Shown: positions 17,603-27,296, numbered from the stretch's first letter. The stretch is 64,000 nucleotides of DNA from Hymenobacter taeanensis (GCF_013137895.1 NZ_CP053538.1:3317001-3381000); one strand, 5' to 3'. A program made the numbers and translations. Notes: a model not told the origin generated them from the sequence alone.

Positions 17603-18655
17603 ATGAGTATCAACCGCGAGAATGCGTTGGCCCAACCCGTTGGCACTACGCTGGAGCGCTACATCATGCGCAATCAGGCCGAGTTTGCTTTTGCTACGGG
17701 AGAACTCTCGCAGCTACTCCGCGACATTGCGCTGGCCGGCAAAATTGTAAACCGGGAAGTAAACCGGGCGGGCCTGACCAGCATTATTGGGGCCATGGGC
17801 CAGCAAAATGTGCAGGGCGAAACCCAGCAAAAGCTAGATGTGGAGGCCAACATCCGCTTCATTCGGGCCCTAACCAACGGCGGTGAGGCCTGCGCGGTGC
17901 TCTCGGAGGAAGAAGACGACATGATTCACACCGGTAACTGCCAGGGCAAGTACGTGGTGGCTATTGACCCGCTGGATGGGTCTTCCAATATTGATGTGAA
18001 CATCAGTATTGGCACCATCTTCAGCATTTACCGCCGCGTAACACCGGTAGGGCAGGAGGCCACCCGCGAAGACTTTCTGCAGGGTGGCCGCCAGCAAGTG
18101 GCGGCGGGCTACATTCTGTATGGTTCCAGCACTATGTTGGTGTACACCACCGGGCACGGCGTAGTGGGTTTCACCTATGAGAACTCCCTCGGCGAATTCT
18201 TTCTCTCGCACCCCAACATTACTATTCCGGCTACGGGCAACGTGTTTTCCTGCAACGAAGGCTACTGGTTCGACTACCCCCAATACGTGCGCGACTTCCT
18301 GATGCAGTGCAAGGAAAAAACCATGAGTGGGCGATACGTGGGCTCTTTGGTGGCCGATTATCACCGCAACTTATTTACGGGTGGTATTTATCTGTACCCG
18401 CCCACTCGCAAAACGCCTCAAGGCAAGCTCCGGCTGCTGTATGAGGGCTACCCGCTGGCTTTCTTGATTGAACAGGCCGGCGGCGAGGCCATGACCGGTG
18501 AGGAAAAGGTACTAGATATAGTGCCTACTGAATATCATCAACGCGCTCCTCTGTATATTGGCTCGCCGGAGCTGGTTAACAGTCTCTTAGCCTGTGCTGG
18601 TAAAGCGCAAGCAGCTCCGGTGCTTGAGGCCCCCGGCGTCAGGGACGGGCGCTAG
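17603..18655 (+). CDS. fbp: class I fructose-1,6-bisphosphatase
   Basis: This 350-residue Mg-dependent phosphatase converts fructose-1,6-bisphosphate to fructose-6-phosphate, the committed step of gluconeogenesis. The metal-site motif is VVAIDPLDGSSNIDVNISIGTIFSIY, preceded by LSEEEDDMI. The substrate end (LRLLYEGYPLAFLIEQAGGEA) is also present. Length fits class I enzymes. Growth on galacturonate yields only C3 units, so co-location with the uronate genes makes metabolic sense. Confidence 0.94.
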   Translation: MSINRENALAQPVGTTLERYIMRNQAEFAFATGELSQLLRDIALAGKIVNREVNRAGLTSIIGAMGQQNVQGETQQKLDVEANIRFIRALTNGGEACAVLSEEEDDMIHTGNCQGKYVVAIDPLDGSSNIDVNISIGTIFSIYRRVTPVGQEATREDFLQGGRQQVAAGYILYGSSTMLVYTTGHGVVGFTYENSLGEFFLSHPNITIPATGNVFSCNEGYWFDYPQYVRDFLMQCKEKTMSGRYVGSLVADYHRNLFTGGIYLYPPTRKTPQGKLRLLYEGYPLAFLIEQAGGEAMTGEEKVLDIVPTEYHQRAPLYIGSPELVNSLLACAGKAQAAPVLEAPGVRDGR

Positions 18656-18747
18656 GCCAGTTCCTTTCCGAAACAATTCTACAACCAACCTTCTTCAGGG
18701 AGCACGCAAAACCAATCAGCCATTTCGCGGCTGCTCCTCTCCACGTC

Positions 18748-20286
18748 ATGCCAAAGATCGTTTCGCCCCAAGTAGAGTTCGGCGGGTTGCTGAACCAGAT
18801 GAAGTCCATTACCCCGGAAGTGTTTACCACCGACGGGCAGTTTCTGAATCTGCTGGAAGGGCGCTGGCAAGAGCCTGGCAAACCCCGGCCGTTTACTTCT
18901 CCCGTCGATGGCTCGGAACTGGGCTCCTTGCCCATGCTGGACCATGCTACTGCTCTGCGCGCCGTGTTGGCCGCCAAGCAGGAAGCCGCCGCCTGGGCCG
19001 CTACTGATCTGGATGAGCGGAAGCGCCGCGTGCAGGATTGCCTCAACCAGCTCCGCAACCAGGTAGACCTGATTGGCAAACTGCTGATTTGGGAAATTGG
19101 CAAGACCTACAAGCTGGGCTTCACGGACATCGACCGCGCCATTGACGGCGTGCAGTGGTACGTAGACAACATTGAAGGCATGCTGGGCTCGCGCAAGCCT
19201 CTGGGCCTGGTGAGCAACATTGCCTCCTGGAACTACCCTATGTCGGTGCTGCTGCATGCGGTGCTGGTGCAGGCGCTGGCTGGTAACTCAGTTATTGCCA
19301 AAACGCCTACCGATGGAGGCTTTATTTCCCTGAGCCTGACCTTCGCCATTGCGCGCCGCTGCGGCCTGCCGGTTACGCTGGTGAGTGGCTCGGGTGGGGA
19401 ACTGAGCGATGTGCTGGTGAAGCACGAAGCCGTAGACTGCCTCAGTTTTGTGGGTGGCCGCTACAATGGCCGCAACATCGCCGACGCCCTAGGTCAGAAT
19501 CACAAGCGCTACATGCTGGAAATGGAGGGCGTGAATACCTATGGCATCTGGAACTACAGTGACTGGGATGGCCTCGCTGACCAGCTCAAGAAAGGCTATG
19601 ACTATGGCAAGCAGCGTTGCACGGCCTACGTGCGGTTTGTGGTAGAGCGCCGCCTGTTCCCGCAGTTTGTTGAAACCTACTGGAACACTATCAAGGGCTT
19701 GAAAGTGGGCAACCCCACATTGGTGGATTCCGCCGAAGATAAGCTGCCCGACCTGGCTTTTGGCCCCGTTATCAATAAGAACCAGGCCGAAGACCTCGAC
19801 CGCCTCTACGAAAACGCCCTTAAAACCGGCGCCACGCCAATTTTTGAAGGCAAGCTCGATGAAAGCCTCTTTCTACCTGGCCAGGATATGAGCGCCTACC
19901 GCGCCCCACGCGCGCTCGTAAATCTGCCCCGCCAGAGTGAGTTATACTTCAAGGAGCCCTTCGGCCCGATTGATTCCATCGTGCTCGTAGATCGTGTGGA
20001 AGAGCTGGTAGGCGAGATGAATATTAGCAATGGCGCCCTGGTATCTGCCGTGGCTTCCGACGACCAGAAGTGGGCCGCCCGCACCGCTAAGGAAGTACGT
20101 GCCTTCAAGGTAGGTCTCAACAGGCTCCGCTCGCGCGGCGACCGAGAAGAAGTGTTTGGTGGCCTGGGTGAATCCTGGAAAGGAGCTTTCGTGGGGGGCG
20201 CCCTGCTCGTGGAAGCCGTAACCGAAGGAAGCAAGCCTATATTAGGCAACTTCGAGGACGCTACGCTGCTGCCAGAAAAGATCTAG
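18748..20286 (+). CDS. divergent aldehyde dehydrogenase family protein
   Basis: This 512-residue protein has the NAD-dependent ALDH fold. Residues about 55-160 carry the N-terminal segment (FTSPVDGSELGSLP). The cofactor region reads SNIASWNYPMSVLLH and AGNSVIAKTP, and the catalytic Cys is C291 in GKQRCTAYVRF. The general-base Glu is probably E258 in LEMEGVN, replacing the common ELGGK. The usual FTGST motif is changed to SFVGGRYNG. It may oxidise an aldehyde linked to sugar-acid metabolism, but the substrate cannot be read from sequence. It ends just before a strong terminator, so it is the last gene of the uronate run. Confidence 0.8.
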   Translation: MPKIVSPQVEFGGLLNQMKSITPEVFTTDGQFLNLLEGRWQEPGKPRPFTSPVDGSELGSLPMLDHATALRAVLAAKQEAAAWAATDLDERKRRVQDCLNQLRNQVDLIGKLLIWEIGKTYKLGFTDIDRAIDGVQWYVDNIEGMLGSRKPLGLVSNIASWNYPMSVLLHAVLVQALAGNSVIAKTPTDGGFISLSLTFAIARRCGLPVTLVSGSGGELSDVLVKHEAVDCLSFVGGRYNGRNIADALGQNHKRYMLEMEGVNTYGIWNYSDWDGLADQLKKGYDYGKQRCTAYVRFVVERRLFPQFVETYWNTIKGLKVGNPTLVDSAEDKLPDLAFGPVINKNQAEDLDRLYENALKTGATPIFEGKLDESLFLPGQDMSAYRAPRALVNLPRQSELYFKEPFGPIDSIVLVDRVEELVGEMNISNGALVSAVASDDQKWAARTAKEVRAFKVGLNRLRSRGDREEVFGGLGESWKGAFVGGALLVEAVTEGSKPILGNFEDATLLPEKI

Positions 20287-20308
20287 ACCTGTAGGCTCTC
20301 AGATTAAT

Positions 20309-20351
20309 AAACAGAAAGAGCGCAACCCACTGAGTTGCGCTCTTTCTGTTT
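20309..20351 (+). terminator. strong intrinsic terminator after the aldehyde dehydrogenase
   Basis: An 18-bp perfect stem (20309-20326 with 20334-20351) closes a 7-base loop. The stem begins with A-rich and ends with T-rich sequence, so it can act in both directions. It is the first unambiguous terminator downstream of susC on this strand. Confidence 0.88.
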
Positions 20352-20745
20352 ACCGCTAGTACCCTGTGTGCCCTCGGCTGGAATGCCAACCGAAATTGCA
20401 TGATAAGGGCTTGCGGGTAGGGAGCAATAAACCAAATTTTCACGGCATGCAGCTACCGCTCAGCGGCAATAAAAAGGGCCGCTTTCGCACCTGTGTGGGG
20501 CAACGAAAAACGGCCAGATAAGCTGGTAAAAATAGAAAGAAGTAGGTGGGACAGAGCGGCCCGGTTATAACGAGTAGGTGGAGATATATAACGTTTCGAA
20601 AGTATAGTACCCGTAGTGTATGGGCTAATCAAGATCCTCATGCATCAGACTTTAAAATCAGCTGATTGAAAGTGTAAATAACTGTAGATCAGTGTTATTA
20701 ACGGTCAAAAAAAAGATATCAAGGGTCCTGAATAAACAAAGCTGT
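20352..20745. other. convergent intergenic region
   Basis: This region separates two convergent transcription units. Apart from the hairpin at 20471-20516 no feature was recognised. It is locally AT-richer than its surroundings. Confidence 0.5.
20471..20516 (-). terminator. probable terminator of the Rossmann/DUF2867 gene
   Basis: On the - strand GGCCGTTTTTCG pairs with CGAAAGCGGCC (one bulge) and is followed by CTTTTTA. It lies about 230 bases after the stop codon of the gene ending at 20746. Confidence 0.5.
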
Positions 20746-22257
20746 TTAGGAAGTAGCTGCGCGTGGCTGGGGTTGGCCTCCCGGAGCAGACGACTCTTGT
20801 GTAGCTGGAGCCTCATAGTGCACAATATTTTCAATCATGCCCTTGAAGATGACAAAGTGGAAGGGCACCAGCGAGTACCAGTACATGCGGCCTGCCAAGC
20901 CCTCGGGACGGAAGGCGGCGAGCTGCTCTAGGGTGTGGGAGCCATCTTCGTTATCCAGAATGCGGAACTGGAGCCAGGCCTCACCGGGGAGCTTCATCTC
21001 GGCGTAGAGGAGCAGGCGGCGGGCAGCTTTATCGGCTACCAGCACGCGCCAGAAGTCGAGCGGGTCGCCGGCGCGGAGCTTGGTGGGGGAGCGGCGCCCC
21101 CGGCGCAGGCCTACGCCGCCCACCAGCTTATCGAGGATTCCCCGCACCCGCCAGAGCCAGTCGACCTTGTACCAGCCTCGGTCGCCGCCGATGCTCCAGA
21201 CATTTTGGAGCACTTCCTTCGGGTCGCGGGTGAAGCGCAACGTCTGGCGGTCCTGGAGCAGGCCGTGCTGCGGAATCTGGATGTGGTCCATGTAGTTGCG
21301 GGGCATCACGCCGCTGCTCAGCGCGTCGCTCCAGCTACTCACTACTTCATTCTGGTCGATGCGCTGGAAGGCCAGTTGCACGGCATCCTGGTAGCCCATG
21401 CACTCATGGGGCAGCACCTCCGCAATGCTGCGTTTGGGGTCCACTACCGTATCATTACGCAGGCTTTCCACCAGGCTCTGCGCCAGCGAAAAGGTGGTGC
21501 TGGTAACCAGGTACAGCCACCACGAGGAAAGCCGCGGGGTGAGCACGGGTACGGTAACAATGTAGCGCCGGTAGCCGCGGGCCTTGGCTAGCTGCAGGAG
21601 CATTTCGCGGTAGGTCAGCACATCGGGGCCGCCAATGTCGAAGGAGCGACCCAGGCAAGCGGGGTTATCCAGCACACTGGTGAGGTAGAACATCACGTCG
21701 CGGATGCCAATGGGCTGGCAGCGGGAGTTCAGCCAGCGGGGCGTTACCATTACCGGCAGCTTTTCCACTAAATCTCGGATAATCTCAAACGATGCCGAGC
21801 CCGACCCAATAATAATGCTGGCCCTGAGCACGGTGAGGGCCGCGTGCTCAGCCTCATCCAGCACGCGCTCTACCGAGCGGCGAGAGCGGAGGTGAGTGCT
21901 CAGCGAAGCATCGTTGGCAATGCCCGAGAGGTAAATAATTTGACGCGCTGAGGTGCGGTTAATGAACTCGGTGAAGTTCTGAGCCGAGCGCTGCTCCGAG
22001 TCAAAGAAGTTTTTGTCGTGCCCACTCATGGAGTGCACCAGGTAATAGGCCACTTCAACATCCAGGGGCAAGTCTTGCAGGCTGTCGGGTTGTAGTAAAT
22101 CACCCTGCGCAACGGTAATCTGGGCGCGTAAGCTTTCCGGCAGCACAAAGCGACGCGGGTCGCGGACGAGGCACACCACCTCGTGGCCCGCTTCCACCAG
22201 TAACGGCAATAGGCGCTGGCCAATATAGCCGTTGGCCCCGGTGAGCAGAATCTTCAT
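20746..22257 (-). CDS. NAD(P)-binding Rossmann protein with C-terminal DUF2867
   Basis: This 503-residue protein begins with a nucleotide-binding atypical short-chain dehydrogenase domain (MKILLTGANGYIGQRLLPLL, then GDLLQPDSL and YYLVHSMSG). It ends with a DUF2867 domain from about residue 345 (WSIGGDRGWYKVDWLWRVRG, LDFWRVL, RFRILDNEDGSHTLEQLAAF). The start at 22257 is chosen because the Rossmann GxxGxxG motif begins there; the frame is open further upstream. The activity is unknown in the family, and the C-terminal domain may bind a lipid-like ligand. It is divergent from the GT39 gene. Confidence 0.85.
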   Translation of the reverse strand: MKILLTGANGYIGQRLLPLLVEAGHEVVCLVRDPRRFVLPESLRAQITVAQGDLLQPDSLQDLPLDVEVAYYLVHSMSGHDKNFFDSEQRSAQNFTEFINRTSARQIIYLSGIANDASLSTHLRSRRSVERVLDEAEHAALTVLRASIIIGSGSASFEIIRDLVEKLPVMVTPRWLNSRCQPIGIRDVMFYLTSVLDNPACLGRSFDIGGPDVLTYREMLLQLAKARGYRRYIVTVPVLTPRLSSWWLYLVTSTTFSLAQSLVESLRNDTVVDPKRSIAEVLPHECMGYQDAVQLAFQRIDQNEVVSSWSDALSSGVMPRNYMDHIQIPQHGLLQDRQTLRFTRDPKEVLQNVWSIGGDRGWYKVDWLWRVRGILDKLVGGVGLRRGRRSPTKLRAGDPLDFWRVLVADKAARRLLLYAEMKLPGEAWLQFRILDNEDGSHTLEQLAAFRPEGLAGRMYWYSLVPFHFVIFKGMIENIVHYEAPATQESSAPGGQPQPRAATS

Positions 22258-22429
22258 GGCAACGGATGTGGTGGGTGTAATTGTGTAACTGATTTGAGAC
22301 GGGTTAGTTATGCTGAAGGGGAAGAGCCAGCGTCCCGAGCAATGGGAAGAATTGGGGCCTTGGCTACGTGAACAGCCCCAGTCCCTGCTGCGTGGGTGTG
22401 ACACGTTTAGTGGCCTAGCGCTTTCTGGC

Positions 22430-22437
22430 TAACTTCG
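22430..22437 (+). promoter_or_regulatory. probable -7 element of the GT39 gene
   Basis: TAACTTCG matches the Bacteroidetes -7 consensus TAnnTTTG at all but one defined position. GTTT at 22405-22408 is a plausible -33 partner at about 21 bases spacing. The site lies 36 bases before the preferred start. Confidence 0.45.
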
Positions 22438-22473
22438 CCGCCGTTTTCTGTGTACTTGCCAACGCTTTCCGCT

Positions 22474-24126
22474 ATGCCCTTCCCGATGACTTCCCGCCGC
22501 TGGCTTTGGCTGTTTCTGCTGATGCTGGGAGCCGCTTTTTTAGTTCAGCTAGGCGCATGGGGACCCCTGGAGAGTAGTGAAGCCCGTTACTCGGAAATTG
22601 GCCGCGAGATGCTCACGGGGCAGGACTGGCTACACCCGCGCCTGCTCGGGATTCAGCACTTCCATAAGCCCCCGCTCACGTACTGGCTCACGGCGGCCGG
22701 GCTAGGCCTGTTCGGCGAGAACACCCTGGGCGTGCGTTTGCTGCCAGTACTGGCGGTGCTGCTGCAGGTAGTACTTATGTATGGCCTGGGCCTGTTGCTA
22801 TTCCAGCAAGACCGCGCCCGCGCCCTGGCCGCGGCAGTCATTTACGGTACGCTGCCCGTAGTGCTGATTTCGGTGCTTAACGTAACCACTGATGCGTACC
22901 TAGCTACCCTGGAGCTGGCGGCGGCATACGGCATTCTGCGCTACTACTCTGGGGGCGGTGTGCGGTGGCTATACCTGTTTTGGATAGGCCTGGGCCTCGC
23001 TTTTCTCACGAAAGGCCCGGTGGGGTTTGTACTGCCCCTGATGGTGATGCTGGGCTTTTATGTGAAGCAAGGGCAACACAAGCGCCCCTTTACGGTGCAC
23101 CACTGGCTGGGCTTTGGGCTATTCTTGTTGGTGGGGCTGAGCTGGTATTTGTATCTGGTTGCCGAGGACCCGGCCTTCATTCGTTACTTTCTGTATGAGC
23201 ACACAGTGGAGCGCTTTGCTAACGCGGCCACATTCAACCGGGCCAAGCCGTGGTGGTTCTACTTGGTGCTAGCTCCGGCAACCAGCCTGCCCTGGGCCGT
23301 AGCCCTCATTGTGCGGGCCATCCAGACGCCCTGGAACTCGGTGCCGCGGCAGTGGCGCAACGTACTCATCTTTTGGGTGCTGGTGCCGCTGGTGTTTTTC
23401 TCGCTTTCCAAGTCGAAGCTGCTGCTATACGTGCTGCCCATTTTCCCCGGGGTGGTACTGCTCACGGTATACTACCTGGGCCGTTGTACCGAAGCCGCGC
23501 TGCACCGCTGGTACGTGGGCATCCTGGCATTTTATGGCTTATTACTTGGGCTGTTATGCATGCTGCCGGTCTTCAGTGCGGTATTCCCGTTGGGTATTGA
23601 AGTACGGCCCTTCACTGCGGCATATCCCGCCGCCGGAGTAGTGGTAATGGTACTGTTGCTGACGCTCTGGAACCAGGTGCGCATTGCGCCGCGCCTACTG
23701 GTATCTACAGTGTTGTTCACGGTTACTCTGCTGCTCACGGCCAAACCTATCATGCAGCAAAATGAGCTAGCCTTCAATGGCAGCCGCCCCCTGGCGCAGT
23801 TCATCCGCAACAACCACCTGGAAAACCGGCGTGTGCTGGTATACAATGAACTGTTGCCCTCTCTGGCATTTGAGCTAGGCCAGGTACCCGTTTCGCTTAA
23901 TGATGGCAACGCCAGCCTCAACCGTGAAACCCAGTTTGAGCCCAATGACACGTGGCACCGCTACCTGCTTTACCTCAACGACCCCAAGCAAGAACCCCTG
24001 CTGGGCGGCCTGCTTCTGCAGCAGCCCGTTATGCTGGTGAAAGGAGAAATAAAGCCCGAGCGCCACTGGATGCTCCGCTACTTCAAGCAACAGCAAAAGC
24101 TAGGCAAGTGGACGGTGATGTGGTGA
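22474..24126 (+). CDS. GT39/ArnT-like membrane glycosyltransferase
   Basis: This 550-residue polytopic protein has about 12 hydrophobic segments. The first periplasmic loop carries the acidic motif GPLESSEARYSEIGREM and then HKPPLTYWL, the pattern of ArnT/PMT-type enzymes that move a sugar from a polyprenyl-phosphate donor. Another ATG at 22486 is equally plausible as start. The acceptor could be lipid A, a protein or another envelope glycan and cannot be told from sequence. A terminator follows about 30 bases after the stop codon. Confidence 0.85.
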   Translation: MPFPMTSRRWLWLFLLMLGAAFLVQLGAWGPLESSEARYSEIGREMLTGQDWLHPRLLGIQHFHKPPLTYWLTAAGLGLFGENTLGVRLLPVLAVLLQVVLMYGLGLLLFQQDRARALAAAVIYGTLPVVLISVLNVTTDAYLATLELAAAYGILRYYSGGGVRWLYLFWIGLGLAFLTKGPVGFVLPLMVMLGFYVKQGQHKRPFTVHHWLGFGLFLLVGLSWYLYLVAEDPAFIRYFLYEHTVERFANAATFNRAKPWWFYLVLAPATSLPWAVALIVRAIQTPWNSVPRQWRNVLIFWVLVPLVFFSLSKSKLLLYVLPIFPGVVLLTVYYLGRCTEAALHRWYVGILAFYGLLLGLLCMLPVFSAVFPLGIEVRPFTAAYPAAGVVVMVLLLTLWNQVRIAPRLLVSTVLFTVTLLLTAKPIMQQNELAFNGSRPLAQFIRNNHLENRRVLVYNELLPSLAFELGQVPVSLNDGNASLNRETQFEPNDTWHRYLLYLNDPKQEPLLGGLLLQQPVMLVKGEIKPERHWMLRYFKQQQKLGKWTVMW

Positions 24127-24157
24127 GTAGGTGATGAAGCGAATAGGTAATATTGTT

Positions 24158-24194
24158 AAAAACCCCTACTCCCAGCGCGAACGTAGGGGTTTTC
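24158..24194. terminator. bidirectional-looking terminator
   Basis: AAAACCCCTAC pairs with GTAGGGGTTTT (24183-24193) around a 13-base loop. It is flanked by A and T runs. It would stop the GT39 gene on + and lysA on -. Confidence 0.72.
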
Positions 24195-24314
24195 AGTTTT
24201 GTCAGGTGTGGTACACACGTCAAAGAAAGATTGCTTTGACACTGGCTGGAGGTGTCACATACTCGCAATGATACCTGCCTTTTCTCCCTAGCACTTTATG
24301 ACCTTTTCACCTCA

Positions 24315-25457
24315 TCACCGATACAGCGCCTCGGCTTTCTCGCGGAGGTTGTAGCTGGATGACATCACTTCGCCGTATGCGCCGGCGGAGCGAATGGCTA
24401 CTAAGTCGCCGCGGCGGGTTTCGGCCAGCTGCACGGCTTTGGCAAAGGTGTCTGATGACTCGCAGATGGGGCCCACTACATCGTAGGCCAGAGCCGGGAG
24501 CTGGCTGCTGATGTTCTCGATATGGTGATGGCTGCCGTAGAGAGCCGGGCGGATTAGCTCGGTCATGCCCGCATCCAGAATGGCAAAGCGCGTCTGCTGG
24601 CTTTCCTTTACGTAGAGTACCCGGCTAACCAGCGTACCAGCCTGCGCCACTACGGCGCGGCCCAGCTCCACGTGTACCTGCTGGCTGGGTCGGCGCACCA
24701 AGTGCTGTTCAAACATCCCAAAATACGCCCCGAAGTCTGGAATGGGATTGGTGTCGGGGTGTTGGTAGTCAATGCCTAGGCCACCGCCCACGTTGAGGTG
24801 GGGCAACTGATGGCCGCGGTCTTCGAGCCAGGTTTGCAGCTCATTGAGCTTGCGGCTGAGATTGGCAAACACATGCAGCTCCGTAATCTGGGAGCCGATG
24901 TGGGCGTGCAGGCCAATCAGCTCCACGTTCGGGAGGCTGTCTAGCCCATCTACCACGCCGGCCAAATCCGACAAACTGATGCCGAACTTGTTGGCTTCCA
25001 GGCCAGTGGTGATGTAGGCGTGCGTATGGGCATCTACGTTGGGGTTGATGCGCAACGCTACCCGCGCCGTCCGGCCCTGGGCTGCGGCCAGCTCGTTCAG
25101 CACCTGCAGCTCCGGCACCGACTCGGCATTGAAGCAAAAGATATCGGCGGCCAGTGCCCGGTTGATTTCGGCATCAGACTTGCCCACCCCGGCAAACACC
25201 ACATGGTTGGGCGCAAAGCCGGCCTCCAGAGCGCGCTGCACTTCGCCGCCGCTTACGCAGTCGGCCCCTAGGCCTGCTTGCTGAATACGCTGCAGAATGG
25301 GCAGGTTGGAGTTGGCTTTGAGCGCGTAGTGCACCTGAAAGTTGCCCGGCCGCGCTGCCGCCGTCAGGGCGGCCAGCGTTTGGTCCAGCAAGGCTAGATC
25401 GTAGTAGTAAAAGGGCGTCGGCTGAGACTTGAACTCCGCCGGAAGTTGAAAAGACAT
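24315..25457 (-). CDS. lysA: diaminopimelate decarboxylase
   Basis: This 380-residue PLP enzyme makes L-lysine from meso-diaminopimelate. The PLP Lys is K47 in HYALKANSN. Other family motifs are HAHIGSQI, NVGGGLGIDY, the CESSDTF cysteine motif that acts across the dimer, and AYGEVMSSSYN. It is shorter than the usual 410-430 residues but has all active-site motifs, and Bacteroidetes forms are often compact. It lies downstream of lysC on the same strand, separated by a palindromic repeat element. Confidence 0.94.
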   Translation of the reverse strand: MSFQLPAEFKSQPTPFYYYDLALLDQTLAALTAAARPGNFQVHYALKANSNLPILQRIQQAGLGADCVSGGEVQRALEAGFAPNHVVFAGVGKSDAEINRALAADIFCFNAESVPELQVLNELAAAQGRTARVALRINPNVDAHTHAYITTGLEANKFGISLSDLAGVVDGLDSLPNVELIGLHAHIGSQITELHVFANLSRKLNELQTWLEDRGHQLPHLNVGGGLGIDYQHPDTNPIPDFGAYFGMFEQHLVRRPSQQVHVELGRAVVAQAGTLVSRVLYVKESQQTRFAILDAGMTELIRPALYGSHHHIENISSQLPALAYDVVGPICESSDTFAKAVQLAETRRGDLVAIRSAGAYGEVMSSSYNLREKAEALYR

Positions 25458-25489
25458 GGTGCAGCTAAGGCAACTGAAAACAAAAACTA

Positions 25490-25740
25490 GAAACAATTCC
25501 CCTCCCCTTGGAAAGGCGAGATTGGGGGTGGTTGATATGGCCTGGAACGATAATTCCAGACTGTCAAGCCGGGCTTGCGATACATCGCCTGTGCTGACGT
25601 TGACCGATGTAGAGACGCAATATGTTGCGTCTTGTCGTTGAACGGCAACACCATTACGACTGGCCTAGAACAACCGAGGTAATCAACTTCAGCAACGTAA
25701 AGACGCAACATGTTGCGTCTTTACATCGGTCAACGTCATG
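25490..25740. repeat. composite repeat element: half of family B plus family C inverted repeat
   Basis: Family C arms 25595-25632 and 25701-25738 are reverse complements over 38 bases with two mismatches. Each arm contains a palindrome of the type AGACGCAA...TTGCGTCT; the one at 25697-25724 is a perfect 28-bp palindrome. ACTGGCCTAG lies between the arms at 25659-25668. To the left, bases 25490-25550 match a single arm of the family B repeat. A family A-like fragment (GTCATGTCGAGCTTGTG) follows at about 25735. Three repeat families therefore meet in the 372-base gap between lysC and lysA. Confidence 0.8.
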
Positions 25741-25829
25741 TCGAGCTTGTGAAACATGACGTTGTGGAGGCATAGTTCAGGCGAGTAAGACTACTTCCTC
25801 TTGGTGAAAGAGAGCAAGCCTCTTAAAAA

Positions 25830-27155
25830 TTATCGCTGAAACAAACCAGCGTTGAGTGCCTGAAGGGCGCGGGTTTTATCGTTAGTGTGCACCAGAATGC
25901 TGATGTTGTTGGGTGAGCCGCCGTAGCTGATCATGCGCACGGCAATGTCCTTGAGGGCCGCAAATGCCTGGTTGGCAGCGCCGTGGGCATCCTGCTCCAG
26001 GTTGCCAACCAAACAAATGATGGTCTGGTTCTCATCTACTTCCACCGAAGCAAAGCGCTGCAGCTCATCTAAGATCAGGGGCAGGCGCGTGGCATCGTCG
26101 ATGGTCAGAGACACGGCCACCTCCGAGGTGGTAATCATGTCAATGGAGGTGCGGTAGCGCTCAAATACCTCGAAGATGGTGCGCAGGAAACCGTGGGCCA
26201 GCAGCATCCGGCTTGATTTCACGTTGATGGCCGTAATACCATCCTTGGCCGCCACCGCCTTGATAGCTTCCGCGCCGGTTTTAGCCGAAATCAGAGTGCC
26301 GGGCGCTTCGGGCTGCATAGTGTTGAGCAGGCGCACCGGAATGCCGTGTTGGCGAGCGGGTAGTACGGAGCTGGGGTGCAGAATCTTCGCGCCGAAGTAG
26401 GCCAGCTCGGCCGCCTCATCAAACGACAGCTCCCGGATAGGGTAGGTACCCTTCACAATGCGCGGGTCGTTGTTGTGCAGCCCGTCAATGTCCGTCCAGA
26501 TCTGAATTTCCTCGGCGTTAGCAGCCGCGCCAATCAGCGAGGCGGAGTAGTCGGAGCCCCCGCGCTTGAGGTTATCAATGTGGCCCTGGGCGCTGCGGCA
26601 AATGTAGCCCTGCGTGATAAACAGCTGCTCGGCCGCATAAGGCGCTAAGGTGCTGGCAAGGTGCTCCCGGATGTAAGCCGCATCAGGCTCATCATCCACA
26701 TCAAGGCGCATAAACTCCAGCGCCGGTAGCAGCACGGCGGGGCGGCCCAAGATGCGCGTAACATAGCGGTGCACGAGCAAGGTGCTCAGCAGCTCGCCCT
26801 GAGCCAGAATTACCCGTTCGCCATCTGCTGAGAGGGGGGCAGAGGTCAGGTCAAGAATGGACTGAAAGCGCTGGTCGAGGTGCTCGATGGCTTCGTCGGC
26901 AACTGCAGGCTCGGGCAGCAGCTCCTGGGCTACGGCGTGGTAGCGCTGGCGCAGGGTCTCCACGTTGGCGGTGGCCGCCGCCACGTTGCCAGCAAATAGT
27001 AGTCCCGCAATTTCCACCAGCGCATTGGTAGTGCCCGACATAGCCGACAGCACCACAATGCGGCGCTGCAGGTGCGGCGCATGAATCAGCTCGGCTACTT
27101 CGCGCATCCGCTGCGCTGACCCGACGGACGTACCGCCAAACTTTAGAACTTTCAT
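25830..27155 (-). CDS. lysC: aspartate kinase
   Basis: This 441-residue monofunctional aspartokinase opens the lysine/threonine/methionine pathway by phosphorylating aspartate. The N-terminal kinase motif is KVLKFGGTSVGSAQRM, followed by GGSDYSASLIGAA and WTDIDGLHNNDPRIV. The C-terminal part (about 300-441) has two ACT-type regulatory repeats (AINVKSSRMLLAHGFL, VGNLEQDAHGAANQAFAAL), where end-product inhibition is expected. TATACTTG on the - strand (27209-27216) is a plausible -7 element. Confidence 0.94.
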   Translation of the reverse strand: MKVLKFGGTSVGSAQRMREVAELIHAPHLQRRIVVLSAMSGTTNALVEIAGLLFAGNVAAATANVETLRQRYHAVAQELLPEPAVADEAIEHLDQRFQSILDLTSAPLSADGERVILAQGELLSTLLVHRYVTRILGRPAVLLPALEFMRLDVDDEPDAAYIREHLASTLAPYAAEQLFITQGYICRSAQGHIDNLKRGGSDYSASLIGAAANAEEIQIWTDIDGLHNNDPRIVKGTYPIRELSFDEAAELAYFGAKILHPSSVLPARQHGIPVRLLNTMQPEAPGTLISAKTGAEAIKAVAAKDGITAINVKSSRMLLAHGFLRTIFEVFERYRTSIDMITTSEVAVSLTIDDATRLPLILDELQRFASVEVDENQTIICLVGNLEQDAHGAANQAFAALKDIAVRMISYGGSPNNISILVHTNDKTRALQALNAGLFQR

Positions 27156-27231
27156 AAACGGTGAAAAACTGGAGAGTAAGAGGCGGAAATGGAGGCCACA
27201 GGTTGCGGCAAGTATAGGGATGGACCAAAAA

Positions 27232-27260
27232 AAGCGCCGGTCCTGGGAGGACCGGCGCTT
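27232..27260 (-). terminator. strong - strand terminator, upstream of lysC
   Basis: AAGCGCCGGTCC (27232-27243) and GGACCGGCGCTT (27249-27260) form a 12-bp perfect stem with a 5-base loop. On the - strand it is followed by seven T in all. It lies 37 bases after the stop of the small ORF at 27297, so it ends a transcript arriving from the right. Confidence 0.85.
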
Positions 27261-27296
27261 GCATTCTTATTCGGGTACGACGAACAGGTGCGACGG

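Noticed and set aside
25490..25740. CRISPR-like array suggested by repeated palindromes
   Set aside because: The repeats are inverted, of different families and without regular spacers, and no cas genes are near.
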